Shown: one piece after another, positions 1 through 10,862 of the stretch
Numbering within the stretch: position 1 is the first letter of the stretch
Layout: the number at the start of each line of letters is the position of its first letter
Source: Hetaerina americana
Lineage: Eukaryota; Arthropoda; Insecta; Odonata; Calopterygidae
Direction of reading: 5' to 3'
Assembly (NCBI GenBank): GCA_022747635.1
Contig: JAKTNV010000011.1
Location: 14,751,975 to 14,815,974, forward strand
DNA: 64,000 bases
Position numbers and translations under genes: made by a program
Notes under the pieces: model-generated
What the model saw: the letters and a program-made list of their open reading frames with translations, nothing else
Told to the model about the DNA's origin: nothing
Databases searched by the model: none

Positions 1-1140
1 TATAGCTACGCTCCATAGCAAAGTTTTTACGAGTCTTTTCTTAACATCCTTACTTAACGTCCCCGTCATTAACTACTTCCTCCTTGTAAAAGCCTCTTTG
101 CCTAGCGCAATTCTTCTCCTTACGTCCCTACTACTTTGACCGTGTTGGTCCAAAACACTACCGAAATACGTAAACTGCTCTACCTGCTCTAGTTTTTGCC
201 CTCCTATTTTAATGTTAAGCTTGGCCTTTTTCTTTCTAGAAAATCGCACAAGCTTTGTTTTATTAATATTGATTCTTATCCCATACCTGTCGCACTGAAT
301 TTCCAATTCACTCAGCAATGCTTGCAGCCCCTTGGCTGACTGACAAACTAAAGCTTGGTCATCAGCAAACCTAACTGATTTTACGAATCCCCCGCCCACT
401 TTCATTCCTACCTCGAGTTCTTCCCATGCCTCTTTGATCATTTCCTCTGCACACAGGTTGAACAGCAACGGTGATAAAAGGCCAACCCTGCCTTACACCT
501 CTTCCTAACACTGCCCATCCGGACTCCCCGTTTCCCACCCTCACCTGAACAGTCAGAGACATATAGAGGTTGCGGATTAGCCTCCTTTCCCTCCAATCTA
601 TTCCTATTTTCTGCAATATACTCATTTGTTTTTCCCAATTCATTCTTTTAAACGCTTTTTCGAAATCTACGAAATAGGCAAATACCTCCTGGTTGTGTTC
701 TATATTCCTCTCGATTAATAATCTCATTACTGCAATGGCATCACGCGTACCTCTCCCCTTCCTAAACCCAAACTGATCATCCCCTAAGTAATCATTTGCC
801 CTACTCTCTATCCTTTTGTTTATGATCCTGAGAACAACTTTAGCTGCGTGGGATATCAAACTTATTGTCCTTTAGTCCTCACATGATGTAGCCTTTACCT
901 TTTTCGGAATAGGAACTAAAACTGATCTCACAAAGTCTTCCGGACAGATTCCTTCCTCAAAAATACTACGAATCAGCCCATATAGCCTCTTCCTCCCACA
1001 TTTTATAAGTTCCGCGGGAATGTTATCCACCCCCACGGCCTTATTTAGTTTCATCTCCATTAATGCCCTTCCAATCTCATCGTCGAGTATGCCTGGAGAT
1101 AAGCTATCTTCCTCTAAGTCTTGTTCCTTTTCCTGTATTA
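1..1140 (-). mobile_element. RTE-like LINE, RT fragment (broken)
   Basis: Minus-strand reverse transcriptase remnant. The region 1060-872 encodes the start of the RT domain (VGVDNIPAELIK, LVPIPKK). The region 859-490 encodes the palm (QFGFRKGRGTRD, YFVDFEKAF) and 468-73 encodes the FADD catalytic motif (SVRFADDQALVCQSAKG) and the thumb (RININKTK). It is inactive: a TAA interrupts the frame between the first two blocks, and a frameshift near 480-490 follows VRQG, where CPLSP would be expected. No endonuclease domain is present. The 5' end abuts the (TA)n tract at 1149 and the 3' end runs off the window. A closely related copy lies at 30,458-31,357. The RTE assignment rests on RT sequence style only. 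Confidence 0.8.
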
Positions 1141-1146
1141 TATACA

Positions 1147-1148
<2 letters not shown>

Positions 1149-1185
<37 letters not shown>
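1149..1185. repeat. (TA)n microsatellite
   Basis: Pure TA dinucleotide tract directly abutting the left inverted repeat of the mariner that follows. Confidence 0.97.
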
Positions 1186-1188
<3 letters not shown>

Positions 1189-1932
1189 GAGGGTCATCCG
1201 GAAAGTAGTACCCGTTCGTGCCGCATGAAGTGCTGACGACGCGAGTAGCCGCTGGACGAGGTCAGATAGCTTCAGTGGCTTGTCTGCCTTCTCTGAGCCA
1301 AGTTGCGTGACGCTAGCATTGCCTGTGTTGTTTCTGTGATTGTTTACAATGTTTAAAAAAATTGAGAACGCCGCCAGTTGTGAAGTGAGGGCAGTGATTA
1401 AATTCCTCAATGCAAGAAACGTTCGCCCATGTGATATTCATCGCCAATTAAAGGAGGTGTATGGAGACAATGTAATGGACGAGTCGTCTGTTCGGCGGTG
1501 GTGTCGCAACTTCAACATGGGGAGGGGGAACACACACGACGATGAGCGTTCGGAGAGACCGTCTGTCATTACAGACCAACTGGTGAGCTCAGTTGACGAA
1601 TTCGTGAGGAACGATCGGCGCGTCACAATTGATGACATCTGTGAGCATTTTCCCAATGTTTCTCGAACAATTGTTCATGAAATTGTTAAACACCATCTGC
1701 ATTATGCAAAAATTTGTGCAAGATGGGTCCCTCGCGTATCTCAATGAGCTGGCGGCGAAGGACTATGCAGCAGGAATACAGAAACTTGTCACACGTTATG
1801 ACAAATGCCTTAATTTGCTTGGAGATTATGTTGAGAAGTAGTTTAAAGTATCCTCTTTCAAATAAAATTTTTTATGTTTGTTAATATTTACTTTTGTCTT
1901 TATTTCACGAACGGGTACTACTTTCCGGATGA

Positions 1933-1940
<8 letters not shown>
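1186..1940 (+). mobile_element. Non-autonomous mariner, MLE-A copy 1
   Basis: A 755-bp element bounded by terminal inverted repeats of about 35 bp (left begins CACGAGGGTCATCCGG; right ends CCGGATGACCCTCGTG). It keeps the N-terminal helix-turn-helix region of a mariner transposase and the last ~30 residues, but the whole catalytic core between them is deleted. A copy with the same deletion lies at 50,794-51,549, so it is the deleted form that has multiplied. It would need a transposase supplied in trans. Confidence 0.92.
1349..1841 (+). pseudogene. Mariner transposase remnant (HTH + C-terminus)
   Basis: The ATG at 1349 opens a frame to 1747 with the mariner DNA-binding region (RAVIKFLNARNVRPCD, SVRRWCRNFNMGR, ERPSVITDQLV, VSRTIVHEIV, CARWVP), ending a few residues later at a stop. 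The C-terminal tail (LVTRYDKCLNLLGDYVEK, stop after 1841) is in another frame. The DD34D catalytic triad is absent. The product could bind the element's inverted repeats but could not cut DNA. Whether it is expressed is unknown. Confidence 0.88.

Positions 1941-2022
<82 letters not shown>
1941..2022. repeat. (TG)n(TA)n microsatellite
   Basis: About 12 TG units followed by about 28 TA units, starting immediately after the right mariner terminus. Confidence 0.97.
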
Positions 2023-2025
<3 letters not shown>

Positions 2026-2185
2026 TTCTTCGGAATGGAACGCATTCGGCGACGCACAAATAAACACAGATGTAGATTTGAAACACAAAGAAAGGACACT
2101 CACATATGTAGTTTTGACGTTTCGACGGCTCGACCGTCGTCATCAGAAATCATTTTTGATGACGATGGTCGAGCCGTCGAAGGTC
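2023..2185 (-). repeat. Foldback repeat with hammerhead-like core
   Basis: A 25-base inverted repeat (arms about 2121-2145 and 2157-2181, one mismatch) separated by about 11 bases. On the minus strand, 2146-2116 reads CTGATGA, then a GACGG/CCGTC stem, then GAAACGTC. This matches the CUGANGA-stem-GAAA core of a hammerhead ribozyme except for one extra pyrimidine before the stem. The flank at 2090-2105 contains AAAGGACACTCAC, which is shared with the foldback at 21,330. Probable Penelope-like remnant; this is an inference. Confidence 0.5.
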
Positions 2186-2436
2186 GAGGTCGGTTTGGTA
2201 GGGGATGAGGGATGATAGAGTTCACCCAATCCCGACGGCGTGGGAAATTCACGCATGATGGTGTACGGGGGTCAGTTCATTTACCTGTGCCGGTTATGGT
2301 TTTCTAGGAAGATCTGGTACCAGAATAATCACATGGCTAGGGTGGAGCTTCAGGTCCGGAGAGAGGCTTGCCCGGGAATCGAACCCGGGCCCTCCGGTTT
2401 GTAATCCAACGCTCTACCCCTGAACTAACGCGCCCC
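2186..2436 (-). mobile_element. tRNA-derived SINE, family 1
   Basis: On the minus strand, a tRNA-like head (2436-2367) with a box A-like TAGTTCAGGGGTAG and box B GGTTCGATTCC is followed by a body seen at six or more other sites here. The body includes a motif equivalent to CCAGGAAGACCTGGTACC and a block resembling the GTGTGAATTTTCACAC of other copies. It is not a functional tRNA gene, because the body continues past the tRNA part and the family is dispersed. Confidence 0.8.
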
Positions 2437-2451
2437 ATACACACACACACC

Positions 2452-2509
<58 letters not shown>

Positions 2510-2524
2510 TACATATATATATAC

Positions 2525-2594
<70 letters not shown>
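2437..2594. repeat. (CA)n(TA)n microsatellite
   Basis: A short CA run, then about 140 bases of TA with a few CA and AA interruptions, adjoining the 5' end of the family-1 SINE. Confidence 0.97.
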
Positions 2595-2597
<3 letters not shown>

Positions 2598-3100
2598 GGA
2601 GTTGGCGGCCGTTCAATCTAATTATTTATTTCAAAGGATTAATATTATGGATTTGATTAATGGTAATTATGAAAAATATTAATCATTCGCTCAAAAAATT
2701 TAATTAATAATAATCGTGTCTCACCCCTGTTTGAGACACGATTGTTTCCCCCGGAGGGGGTTAGATCCCTGTTTTAAATGTGTGTTGTAAATAATCCACG
2801 GTATACGGAAGTCGTCATGGTACCGTAAATATCTGCACCGCGTTGAGTCCATTGTAATTAGCATTTTAAATTAGTATATATTTTTTAAATCAGACTAGGT
2901 AATTAGATATTTTAATCGATTTTAAAAATTATTCATTGAACAATCTTTTCATCGTCATAATCATAATATTTTCCTGGTTATTGCGCCGATTTAGTAATAT
3001 GTTGTTCCCTTTCATGTCCGCATTTGCCTGAAAATAATGCCATATTTAATTTAAATCGTAAGGTCTAAATCTGTTTAGTATCCTGATAGCCACTTATAGG
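2595..3100. other. AT-rich non-coding stretch
   Basis: No gene or recognised element apart from the small hairpin at 2712-2743. Confidence 0.6.
2712..2743. repeat. Perfect 12-bp hairpin
   Basis: AATCGTGTCTCA and TGAGACACGATT are separated by 8 bases and followed by a C-rich/G-rich mini-palindrome at about 2749-2761. No role is known. Confidence 0.85.
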
Positions 3101-3210
3101 GTGTGTTGATAGCATAGTCCGACCGCGGTAGTGTCGTGTTCGGGTAAAAATTAGTCTGGTGTGTATTCACCCTCTGCCACACACACTAGCGGTGGCTTTT
3201 AGGTTTAATA
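3101..3210 (+). mobile_element. 3' tail of LINE family 3
   Basis: About 100 bases (GACCGCGGTAG through the TTAGTCTGGTGTGTATTCAC block to GCGGTGGCTT) nearly identical to the 3' UTR of the LINE fragment at 4,521-5,035. Only the tail is preserved here. Confidence 0.75.
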
Positions 3211-4139
3211 AATGGATAAATAAAAACATTCAGCATCGAAAATTAAGTTTTGCTAAATATTTAATTACCAATTCGTCTTTTAGATAAGTTAAGTGATGTA
3301 ATAATTTTAGCTGGTGCTACATTCAGTGGATTCTCAAAGTCTAATTTTTTTTTTTTTTGATGCGACGCGTGTTACAATGGAAAGGGAACAATAAAATAAT
3401 GGTGAGATGACAAAATGACATCGTTTCTTACTTCGAATGATATCATTTCCACTTTTGGGTCTATTTTTCTGATCCCTAAATATTCGCGGGAAGAAATATC
3501 ATCTTAAAGTTTTCTTATCCACACTTTATTCCTCTTAGCATATTTCCGTTATATCTCCTATCGTAGTACGATGGGACTAGTAATACATTTTCAACATCAT
3601 ATGCTAAAAAAATCGCTTTCTAATGTATGCATCTCTACGCGATGCCAAATATTGATTTTTAAATATTCTATAAATAGATCTACTTAATTAAACTCCATTT
3701 CACCCGGCAGTAAAGGAGTTTACCTAAATATACAGGAGTTAATTATTAATAAGGTGAATTTTTTATCTCCTTTTTCCCATTGCATTGATCATCCATCATC
3801 CAAACCCACCTAGCTGTCAATTAATGTCCATTAGATGCAAACATGCGTCCGCATGTGGTTGATAGCGATGATGGTATAGGCACTGACAGTTTGTTGAGCG
3901 TATGTCTGGGGTAATTTCAAGCCCCTTTGGACGTGGTTAACGGCATGAGTTCTCTCTATGAGCCAATCAAATCTATCTTAGGGGAGGATGAGTATTGGTG
4001 CTTCGTTGGTCACCTAATGACCCTCCTTGTAAGGACATCCACAATATCAACCTTGGACTACCATGAGCTTGGTTGCATGTTGATTGAGAAGTGTCTCAAA
4101 ACCCTTTCTTTCCGCATGACCGCATTAAAATGCCATTTA
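3211..4139. other. Non-coding, no recognised feature
   Basis: AT-rich sequence with a T homopolymer near 3350. I see no exon, RNA gene or repeat that I can name. Confidence 0.5.
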
Positions 4140-4518
4140 ATAATGTGGTTCTCTTTACAGTATTCCTTGCTCTGCTTTGTCTGTTTTGAAGTTTCCCCTT
4201 CCATCCATCCCCACTCTCTAAGGGGAGACCCTCCCGCAACGTTGGGTCACATTCCCTACCTGTGTCCTTGGGGAGGAGACCGTTGTATGTTGCATGTCTA
4301 TGTGTGAGTCGAATTACGCCTTCTTACCTATCAAATTCTAGCTTGCACGTTGTAGGATAAATTTTGTACTGCATACTATGGTGCAATTGTCGGTTAGATA
4401 ATAGGATATGTATTTACATGCGTGTAAAATTTTTGCATGAATGTATACGGCACTGTGTAATAGGTTTGCATGTATGTGTTGATTTTGCATGTGGTCTTGC
4501 TCTCTTTTACGGGTGGTG
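4140..4518 (+). mobile_element. Diverged LINE 3' UTR fragment
   Basis: Similar, in the opposite orientation, to the 3' UTR of the outer LINE at 12,441-12,948. Shared blocks are GCAACGTTGGGTC...CATTCCCT near 4240 and TTTTGCATGTGGT near 4485 through TTTTACGG.TGGTGACC at 4518. The frame that opens at 3927-4307 is therefore not a host gene. The short G-rich hairpin at the 3' end of that family is missing here. Confidence 0.65.
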
Positions 4519-4520
4519 AC

Positions 4521-5035
4521 CATACCGGGGTCATGTTCAAAGTCAAGGATAAATGTTATCTGTCACTGGTTAGGCCTCATTTAGAATATGCTGCAAGTAT
4601 ATCCTCCTGAAGGATCCTCACGAGGTTTGATTAATTGCGGTATTAGATCGCGTGCAGCGTAGAGGAGGCAGATTTGTAAAACGTTGTTATGATATACTTA
4701 GTAGCGTATCCAAAATATTACAGCAGCCTGGTTGGGAATCACTCACGGAGCGAAGGTTGAATTACAGATTGAAACTCTTGCATAAATTGAAAGGACGTTT
4801 CTTTAGCAGTGATGTTGAAAATGTATTATTACCCCCATTGTACTACGGTAGGAGAGATCATGTTAGTAAAATTAGAGAGATTAAGTGTAGAACAGATAGA
4901 TTTAAGATTTCATATTTTACACGAACGATAAGGGATTAGAATAACATTCTCCGACCGCGGTAGGGTCATGTTTGGGTAAAAATTAGTCTGGTGTGTATTC
5001 ACCCCCTGCCACACCCCCTAGCGGTGACTTGCAGG
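4521..5035 (+). mobile_element. CR1/L2-like LINE, C-terminal end and 3' UTR
   Basis: 5'-truncated copy. About 4540-4600 reads as VKDKCYLSLVRPHLEYAAS with a frame break after it. 4652-4939 encodes the conserved C-terminal region (RVQRRGGRFVKRCYD, QPGWESLTERR, RDHVSKIREI.CRTDR, stop after TRTIRD). It is followed by a 3' UTR matching 3101-3210. It has no RT core and is inactive. The encoded region is homologous to, but diverged from, the LINEs at 10.9-20.2 kb. Confidence 0.85.
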
Positions 5036-5559
5036 GTAGAAAAATATCAATTATAGTTTCCGCGTATCTTAATCTCAAACGGGTCTCTCGACCCACTCCC
5101 AGTTTTGAGTAAAAAAAAAGAATTTAAGACTACCTCAGATTGGAACACACCTGTTAATGCTTTGATAAGCGAGCAGCGTATGCATGTGATGTTATCTCAA
5201 CCCCTGCCATGCTCCCCAGGGTTGATGTCCATGGTATGGCATGGGCGTAGATGTATAATTACCTGGATAAATCGAACCGCCGCCGTAATTGCGCGACTTG
5301 GATATGATATCCGATAGACGGGTGCGATGGGGACGGAGGCGTTGTTTCTGAATCAGCGCGCGTTGCCCAATCAACAGCCCCGCAATGATGCATGGGGGCA
5401 ATTATAAACACGTGAATAACGCGCCGTGCTCAATAATAAACGGCTATACGGCAGTAGGGCAGCGTTGGTCTATGACGGAGCATAAATAACTGAATGACTA
5501 AAGTGTAAATGCGATGTTAAAACTGTTCTGACAGAAATTTGCAATGAAAACCAAATTTT
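5036..5559. other. Non-coding, no recognised feature
   Basis: Moderately CpG-containing sequence around 5270-5470. No coding exon recognised. Confidence 0.45.
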
Positions 5560-5830
5560 CAGCGAGTGCTAAGTACTAAAATACTCGTGAATCTTTCAGC
5601 ATGAAAAAATTTGTGAAAAATATCCCAAATGTCTTAAACTCTGCAATTTTGAAGCGCTTGTTCTGTAGCCAACGTTGCTATATAAATAGTTTGGAATCAA
5701 ACATGCAATTATTTTATTAATTTACGGCGAATGTTTCCGCCATTTGAGTAACATTGAATTCTCTGTTGTTTTCAATGCATCGTTTGTTTTTCGATCAAAT
5801 ATTATGCATGGAACATAACTGGTGCTTTCG
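5560..5830 (+). repeat. Dispersed repeat of unknown type, copy 1
   Basis: Diverged relative of the copy at 6,070-6,410. It has the same order of blocks: an AATGTCTTAAACTC segment, a GTTCTGTAGCCAACG segment, ATTTTATTAATTTACGGCGA, then CAATGCATCG. No open reading frame and no tRNA-like promoter were seen. Confidence 0.6.
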
Positions 5831-6069
5831 TTTTTTTTTCGGACTCTGTGTGTGTGTGAATTAAAAATTGATTCAGCTTTAGATAAATTTAGAGGACCAT
5901 GTTTAAAACATTATTAATTAAAAATATTGTATAATTAGTGAAAGTTTATTGATAAAATACGATGAAATAGATGGCGAATTTTGAATTTTTACTTGCCATT
6001 ATTACACTTTAATGTCTATAAATTTTCAGTCTAAACAAAAATTGCTGAAAATCGGCAAAATGTTTTGAA

Positions 6070-6410
6070 TTGGGCAAGTTCTCAGCATTATAATACACAG
6101 GATTGTTTTTTTCAGCAGAAAAAAATCCTGAAAATGGACCAAAATGCCTTAAGTTCGGAGATTTTACGAGCCTGTTCTATCGCTAGCGTCGCCATGTAAA
6201 CAATATGTAACTAAACGTGCCATTGTTTGATTAATTTACCGCGACTGTCGCTTTGATTCGAGCGTTGGTGAATTTTCATTCGTTTCCGATGCGTCACTGG
6301 CTTGTCGACAAAATACCATAAAAGTCTTTGCTGGTGAATTCGCGCTCGTTGTTCGGAAACGGTAGTAATGCTGCTCAAAAATACTTCATTTCAAAATGCA
6401 AATCCTGACT
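6070..6410 (+). repeat. Dispersed repeat of unknown type, copy 2
   Basis: Shares most of its length with the inverted copy at 36,180-36,515, including GTTCGGAAACGGTA, CCGATGCGTCACTGGCTTGT and ATTATAATACACA. The coding potential is nil. The class is unresolved and could be a MITE or part of a larger element. Confidence 0.75.
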
Positions 6411-8079
6411 AATTCTTTTGGATTGGGACGTATTTTGGGTTGGATATATTTATGGCATCGGTGGTTGATTCCCGTGTCCAATGATATGGCTTGATATTCT
6501 TGTTGCTGATTTGAAGGTGCTGTTTGTGAAATATGGCTGCTATCAGAGGTTCTGACATACTATTTGTGGGTTAGTGTTGGGATTGTGAGTGAGGGTATTA
6601 TTTGTATGTGTAGCCAGATATGGCCCTATGTGATTTTACTGTTCGACCTGCAACCATTATGGTGCTAATGAGTTTGTTTAGAAAGTTATTTTTTTCGAAG
6701 CATGTCCTCAATAATTTCAATGTTTTTGTCAAAATAAATTGGTTCACTTAGATTAATGGTTCAATTTTCATATACAGCGCTTATCTGATCGATAACTCTT
6801 GTGTATATATTTTTATTATTTTTCATAACTATGATCGTATTTGACGTTAAATTCCTCTTCATTTCAAACAAGACTCTACGACGAATTAAAGGAATACAAT
6901 TTTCAGCAATAATTTTGTATCTTAAAAATTTTCAAGAAAATTTTCTAAATTTCAAAAAGTTTTTCTTGCTTAAAAATATTAAGCTTATAGATTTGCTTAG
7001 AACTTTGCGCATATTAATTTGAGAAAATCTTACAGAATTTCAGCAGATTCGTGATATAATATTTTCCAACATGAGCAATGGGACGGATTCGCCGGAAAAT
7101 GCGAATTACTTCCAATACACTTATAAGCTATCGTTATGGCGTGTAGCAGGGGATTATCAGTGCGTTTTAATCATGTATCGCTATAAAACACGCCGTAAAA
7201 ATAAAATTCTTACAAGCACGCTCCTTGATAAGTACGCAAGTCTTGATTCTCACGCCGGTGTTGCCAAATTGAAAAAATCGATTTTTCTGCCAGAGTGTCG
7301 CAGTAAAAGATACTGAAGTAGGTGGTATACGTTTATCAATAGTATGAAGTGAATAACTGTCTAGATAGATTTGCCCTTAATCCCTCCATCGCTCTGAATT
7401 GCCAACTGCAGAATACAATCCTAATTTGAACGACTTTGAAAAAACGTAACTCATGTTCACGTTTTTCCGTCGGGGTTAGACCAGAGTCACTTTTAGCAAA
7501 CTTGTTTTCGTGAGCTGAGTTAGTCAGGTTTTGCACATCTTGTAATAATAATAATGAAAAAAATATTCTCCCTAATTTAGTACCGAGAAACGCCTAGGAT
7601 TATTACCCTAGCTTTAGGTAACGAGGTATAGGCACCTAGGACTTTACCCTAAGTACTGGTAACTAGATAATACTGCGAATATTTCTTTACCTATGTACAT
7701 GCCAAACCCTTATACCATACGATGTTCTTTTCAAATCAAAAGTCAACTCTTTCTCGTAATTATTTTTAAAATTTATAGTGACTAATGGTAGGCATTTTAA
7801 TAAAATTTTAAAGTTTGGAATTGGCCATCTCTTAGAGATTAAAAATCAACAAAAGGCTTCTTCATTCGCTTAGAAGGTAATCCCAGTAATACGCGTCTAG
7901 AGTTACAATAATTATTCCTTTATTTTTGAAGGGGAAATAAAGAATTCAGTATTAATCTGCTGTTAAATGAAAGTGAAACATGTAATTTGTTTTTAGCTTT
8001 GACGTAATTTAATTCAGGAAAGAAAAAATCATTGGATCAAGTAGTACCATCATTTCAAAAACACATTAGAGGTACAATT
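6411..8079. other. Non-coding, no recognised feature
   Basis: Open frames at 6801-7022 and 7071-7316 are AT-biased and match no family that I recognise. Confidence 0.5.
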
Positions 8080-8335
8080 CGTGATGGGAGGAGAATGGAT
8101 TGTTGGTAGAAATCTAAAGGAGGCAGGAGAGATGGATTCAGAGCACTTTGATTGGCGATGGATTCTTAAAGAATGTAACAGAAGAGAGATACGTTGGGTA
8201 AACAAGGAATGGATAGGAATACGAAAGGCTAGTTAGACGGAATGAAGGGAAGAAGAAAGTATACGGATATTAATAGGAGCTTAATCTAATATTACATGTC
8301 AGATTGTGTCTTGTTTGGCGAGGCTCAGAAATGTA
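8080..8335 (+). mobile_element. RTE-like LINE 3' end fragment
   Basis: Matches, with many changes, the 3' ends at 37,490-38,215 and 50,150-50,640. Shared blocks include GGAGAGATGGATTCAGAGCA, the GGATAGGAATA and GACGGAATGAAGGGA segments, and a terminal TGTCAGATTGTGTCTTGTTT. All frames are broken. Confidence 0.65.
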
Positions 8336-10014
8336 TTGATGTCCAGTTTGTGTCCGTCAAAAACCTACCTAATACGAATATCTACGGTTTCTTGCTTTAG
8401 ATAAGTGTATTAACCCCTAAAACATGTATTCTTCTTCTGGCCTAAAACACATTGCGAGAAATTTTCCTCGAAAAGTGCAGTTTTCAAAAATTTCAAGCAT
8501 AGAACAATATTTGGATATTTTTATGCTTATGGCTAAATTTTCATAATATCCGGTCACTCAACTCGAGGTCATAACCATCTTAAATTACTCGTGATATGTT
8601 TTTTCAAGGGTTCACAAGTTCAGTTCAAAAGTTCAAAGGACAGCCCTGCTGGCTCATGTTCCCAATTACCACGGTCACTCGTCGGCGAATTGCCAAACTA
8701 CTACGAGTCCGAATATGACCACAAAATATGTCCCGAATCCCCACTGCCTCGGACGGCCAGTTAATCAACTTTGGAGCCACCCGTGAATGAACGCACCCGT
8801 AGGACAATCTAAGTAAACATCATGTGCACCATAGGCACCTCGCGCACCAATAGGAATTGGCGGTGCTGCCTCTAATGCGTACTCCCATCGCTTCTCATTT
8901 GCATTTCGTCACCGCACAAGGACATTTCCGGTCCCATTCACCGACTTAATCAAATAGGACGCGTTTTGTAATTGGAATCGCCCGCGCTCCCGTCGCCAAA
9001 ACGAGAGTTGTCGGCGTCGATCGGTTTCAGATTTCGATTTAGAATTGAGACTGAACAATTGAGTATGTAATCAATTCGGTACCGACGCGTTAAATGAAGT
9101 TCAAATTATTATCAGATGAGATTCTTCCTGTAGCGCGTCACCTACCTGTACTTGCATAGAGAATACTGGATCGTTAAGTGGATATGGACGATAGGGAAGG
9201 ATTTCACGTAAGAACGACTCCAATTGGTCGATTTCAAAGCGCTCGTTTGATTTGTTCTTTTACTGTACAATGACTTTTCATTGAAGAGTCGCTGTAATCT
9301 CTGTCCTCAATTGAAACAGACCGTCTTAAAATTCACAAATATGTCTCGAGTTTGTTTATTCCAAGTAAATTGGCGGGAATTAATCGGTGAGAATGCAGCC
9401 TTAATTGAGTAACAGTTCTGATTGCCATTTAAACTGAGTGTCATGCCATTTAAAAAACGGGGCGTGGTAGCCTAGCGTGCAGAGATCTCTCAGCAACTGG
9501 ACCGGAGTGTGCTGGTTTTATTTCCTGTGAAATTAGATACCTCTGTCCTCACCCTGCTTGATTTTGCTTGTCCCAAGACTGAATCAAGGGTTTACGAGAA
9601 CTTTACTGCAAAAGAAACTGGTTTACCTTCATTCAAAATTTCCGATTAGAAGATTTATTGATTGCAATTTGAAAAAATTAACTGTTATAGCCCTTATGGT
9701 CTAGCATTCAAAATTTTTTCTAGCCTGAGAAATACTGCAGAGTTGTGGAAAGGATCTCCTGCTGCCTACTGGAGTCTTTAAAAAAATTGCTCAGATAATT
9801 TCATCTCTTTGAACCCCCGTGCACTTCGACTATCAAAGAACGCGATTTTTATTATGGCTGACCAAATCCACTTTGATGATTGCATTGTTTTGATTTTATT
9901 CCCCCGGTGTCATTTCATATGTCAAATGTTATTCAGTGCAGCAAATGAAAGATAAATTTAGCAAATAATTTCAAAACTCGTAATCTAGGAAATGCGATAA
10001 AATATAGTTATGCC
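8336..10014. other. Non-coding, no recognised feature
   Basis: Contains a moderately CpG-rich part (about 8,620-9,060). No exon with recognisable product and no RNA gene. Confidence 0.45.
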
Positions 10015-10262
10015 TTGAATAAATGAATAACTCCAATGGCCGTAAACAGTTTACCTTTCAAAACAAAACACAAATGAGATTATTTCGCCACAAGTCAAAG
10101 GATGGGGTAAATGGTAAAAATAAGGAAAGGGATAAGAAAAAACCCTATCCTTTTTTACCATTTACCCCATCCTTTGACTTTTTGTTTTATCCAAATAATC
10201 TCATTTGTATTTTGTTTTGAAAGGTAAACTGTTTGTGGCCGTTGGAGTTTTTCATTTATTCA
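10015..10262. repeat. Near-complete 248-bp palindrome
   Basis: Arms of about 115-120 bases run from TTGAATAAATGAATAAC at the left to TTTTCATTTATTCAA at the right and meet around 10,135-10,143. The arms include TACCATTTACCCCATCCTTT and its complement. Mismatches are few, and the right arm differs by some short indels. The open frame inside (10,023-10,220) is simply the palindrome translated. Confidence 0.9.
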
Positions 10263-10539
10263 ATTATAATAGCCGTAAGAGCTTAATTCTATCAATATAG
10301 TTATATCATTCATAAATTAGACTCTTTCTGGTCCTCAGTTTGAAAATCGAATGAAATTTCCTCAAAAAGTACGCTCAAAAAGTAAGTTTTCTTTCCCCAG
10401 TTCAATCTGAACAAAAATTCCACACGCGATGTTATATCGACTAATTCCTTTCTATTTTGCAATAGTGTGAATTTTTAATCGCGAAAATTGGATGAAATAA
10501 ATTTGAAACGTTTTGAACGACAAAAACTTCGCCATTTTG

Positions 10540-10750
10540 ATTTCCCCGCGTCTAGTACGCTCATTGTTGTCCACGTCTCAGTCGAGGAAATACAACAATA
10601 CGGGCATTTTGGCAACGCCGCCGCGCTGTGGATCGCCGGCATTAGGTCGTGGGCCTGCGGGCGGCAGCCGGCTGGCCAGTCGCCCGCTTCCCGCGGCTAT
10701 TTGCAGCCCTCCGAGGGCTTTGTGAGAGGACAGAACGGGGTTTGGCAAGG
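10540..10750. other. GC-rich patch
   Basis: About 200 bases far richer in G, C and CpG than its surroundings. A 91-codon frame (10,488-10,763, +) crosses it, but the translation is not similar to any family I know and the composition alone can explain it. It could be an exon, a promoter patch or an old insertion. Confidence 0.35.
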
Positions 10751-10862
10751 GTCGACTATTTGAAATGGGGACGGGAAAAAAAAGGGAAAAGACGAAGAGG
10801 CGTGACCTCATTGATGAGGTAACTAGGTGAAGGTGATGCAGTGGTATAGAACTTAAATATGT

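Noticed and set aside
2368..2616. Long Ile-Tyr repeat open frames (also at 21.1, 24.5, 29.6, 32.1, 42.6, 44.2 and 50.7 kb)
   Set aside because: They are TA dinucleotide arrays translated in any frame; no coding signal.
3927..4307. 126-codon open frame as a gene
   Set aside because: Its right part matches the 3' UTR of the outer LINE and the rest has no recognisable domain.
10488..10763. 91-codon frame as a host exon
   Set aside because: No recognisable similarity; the frame is explained by local GC richness.
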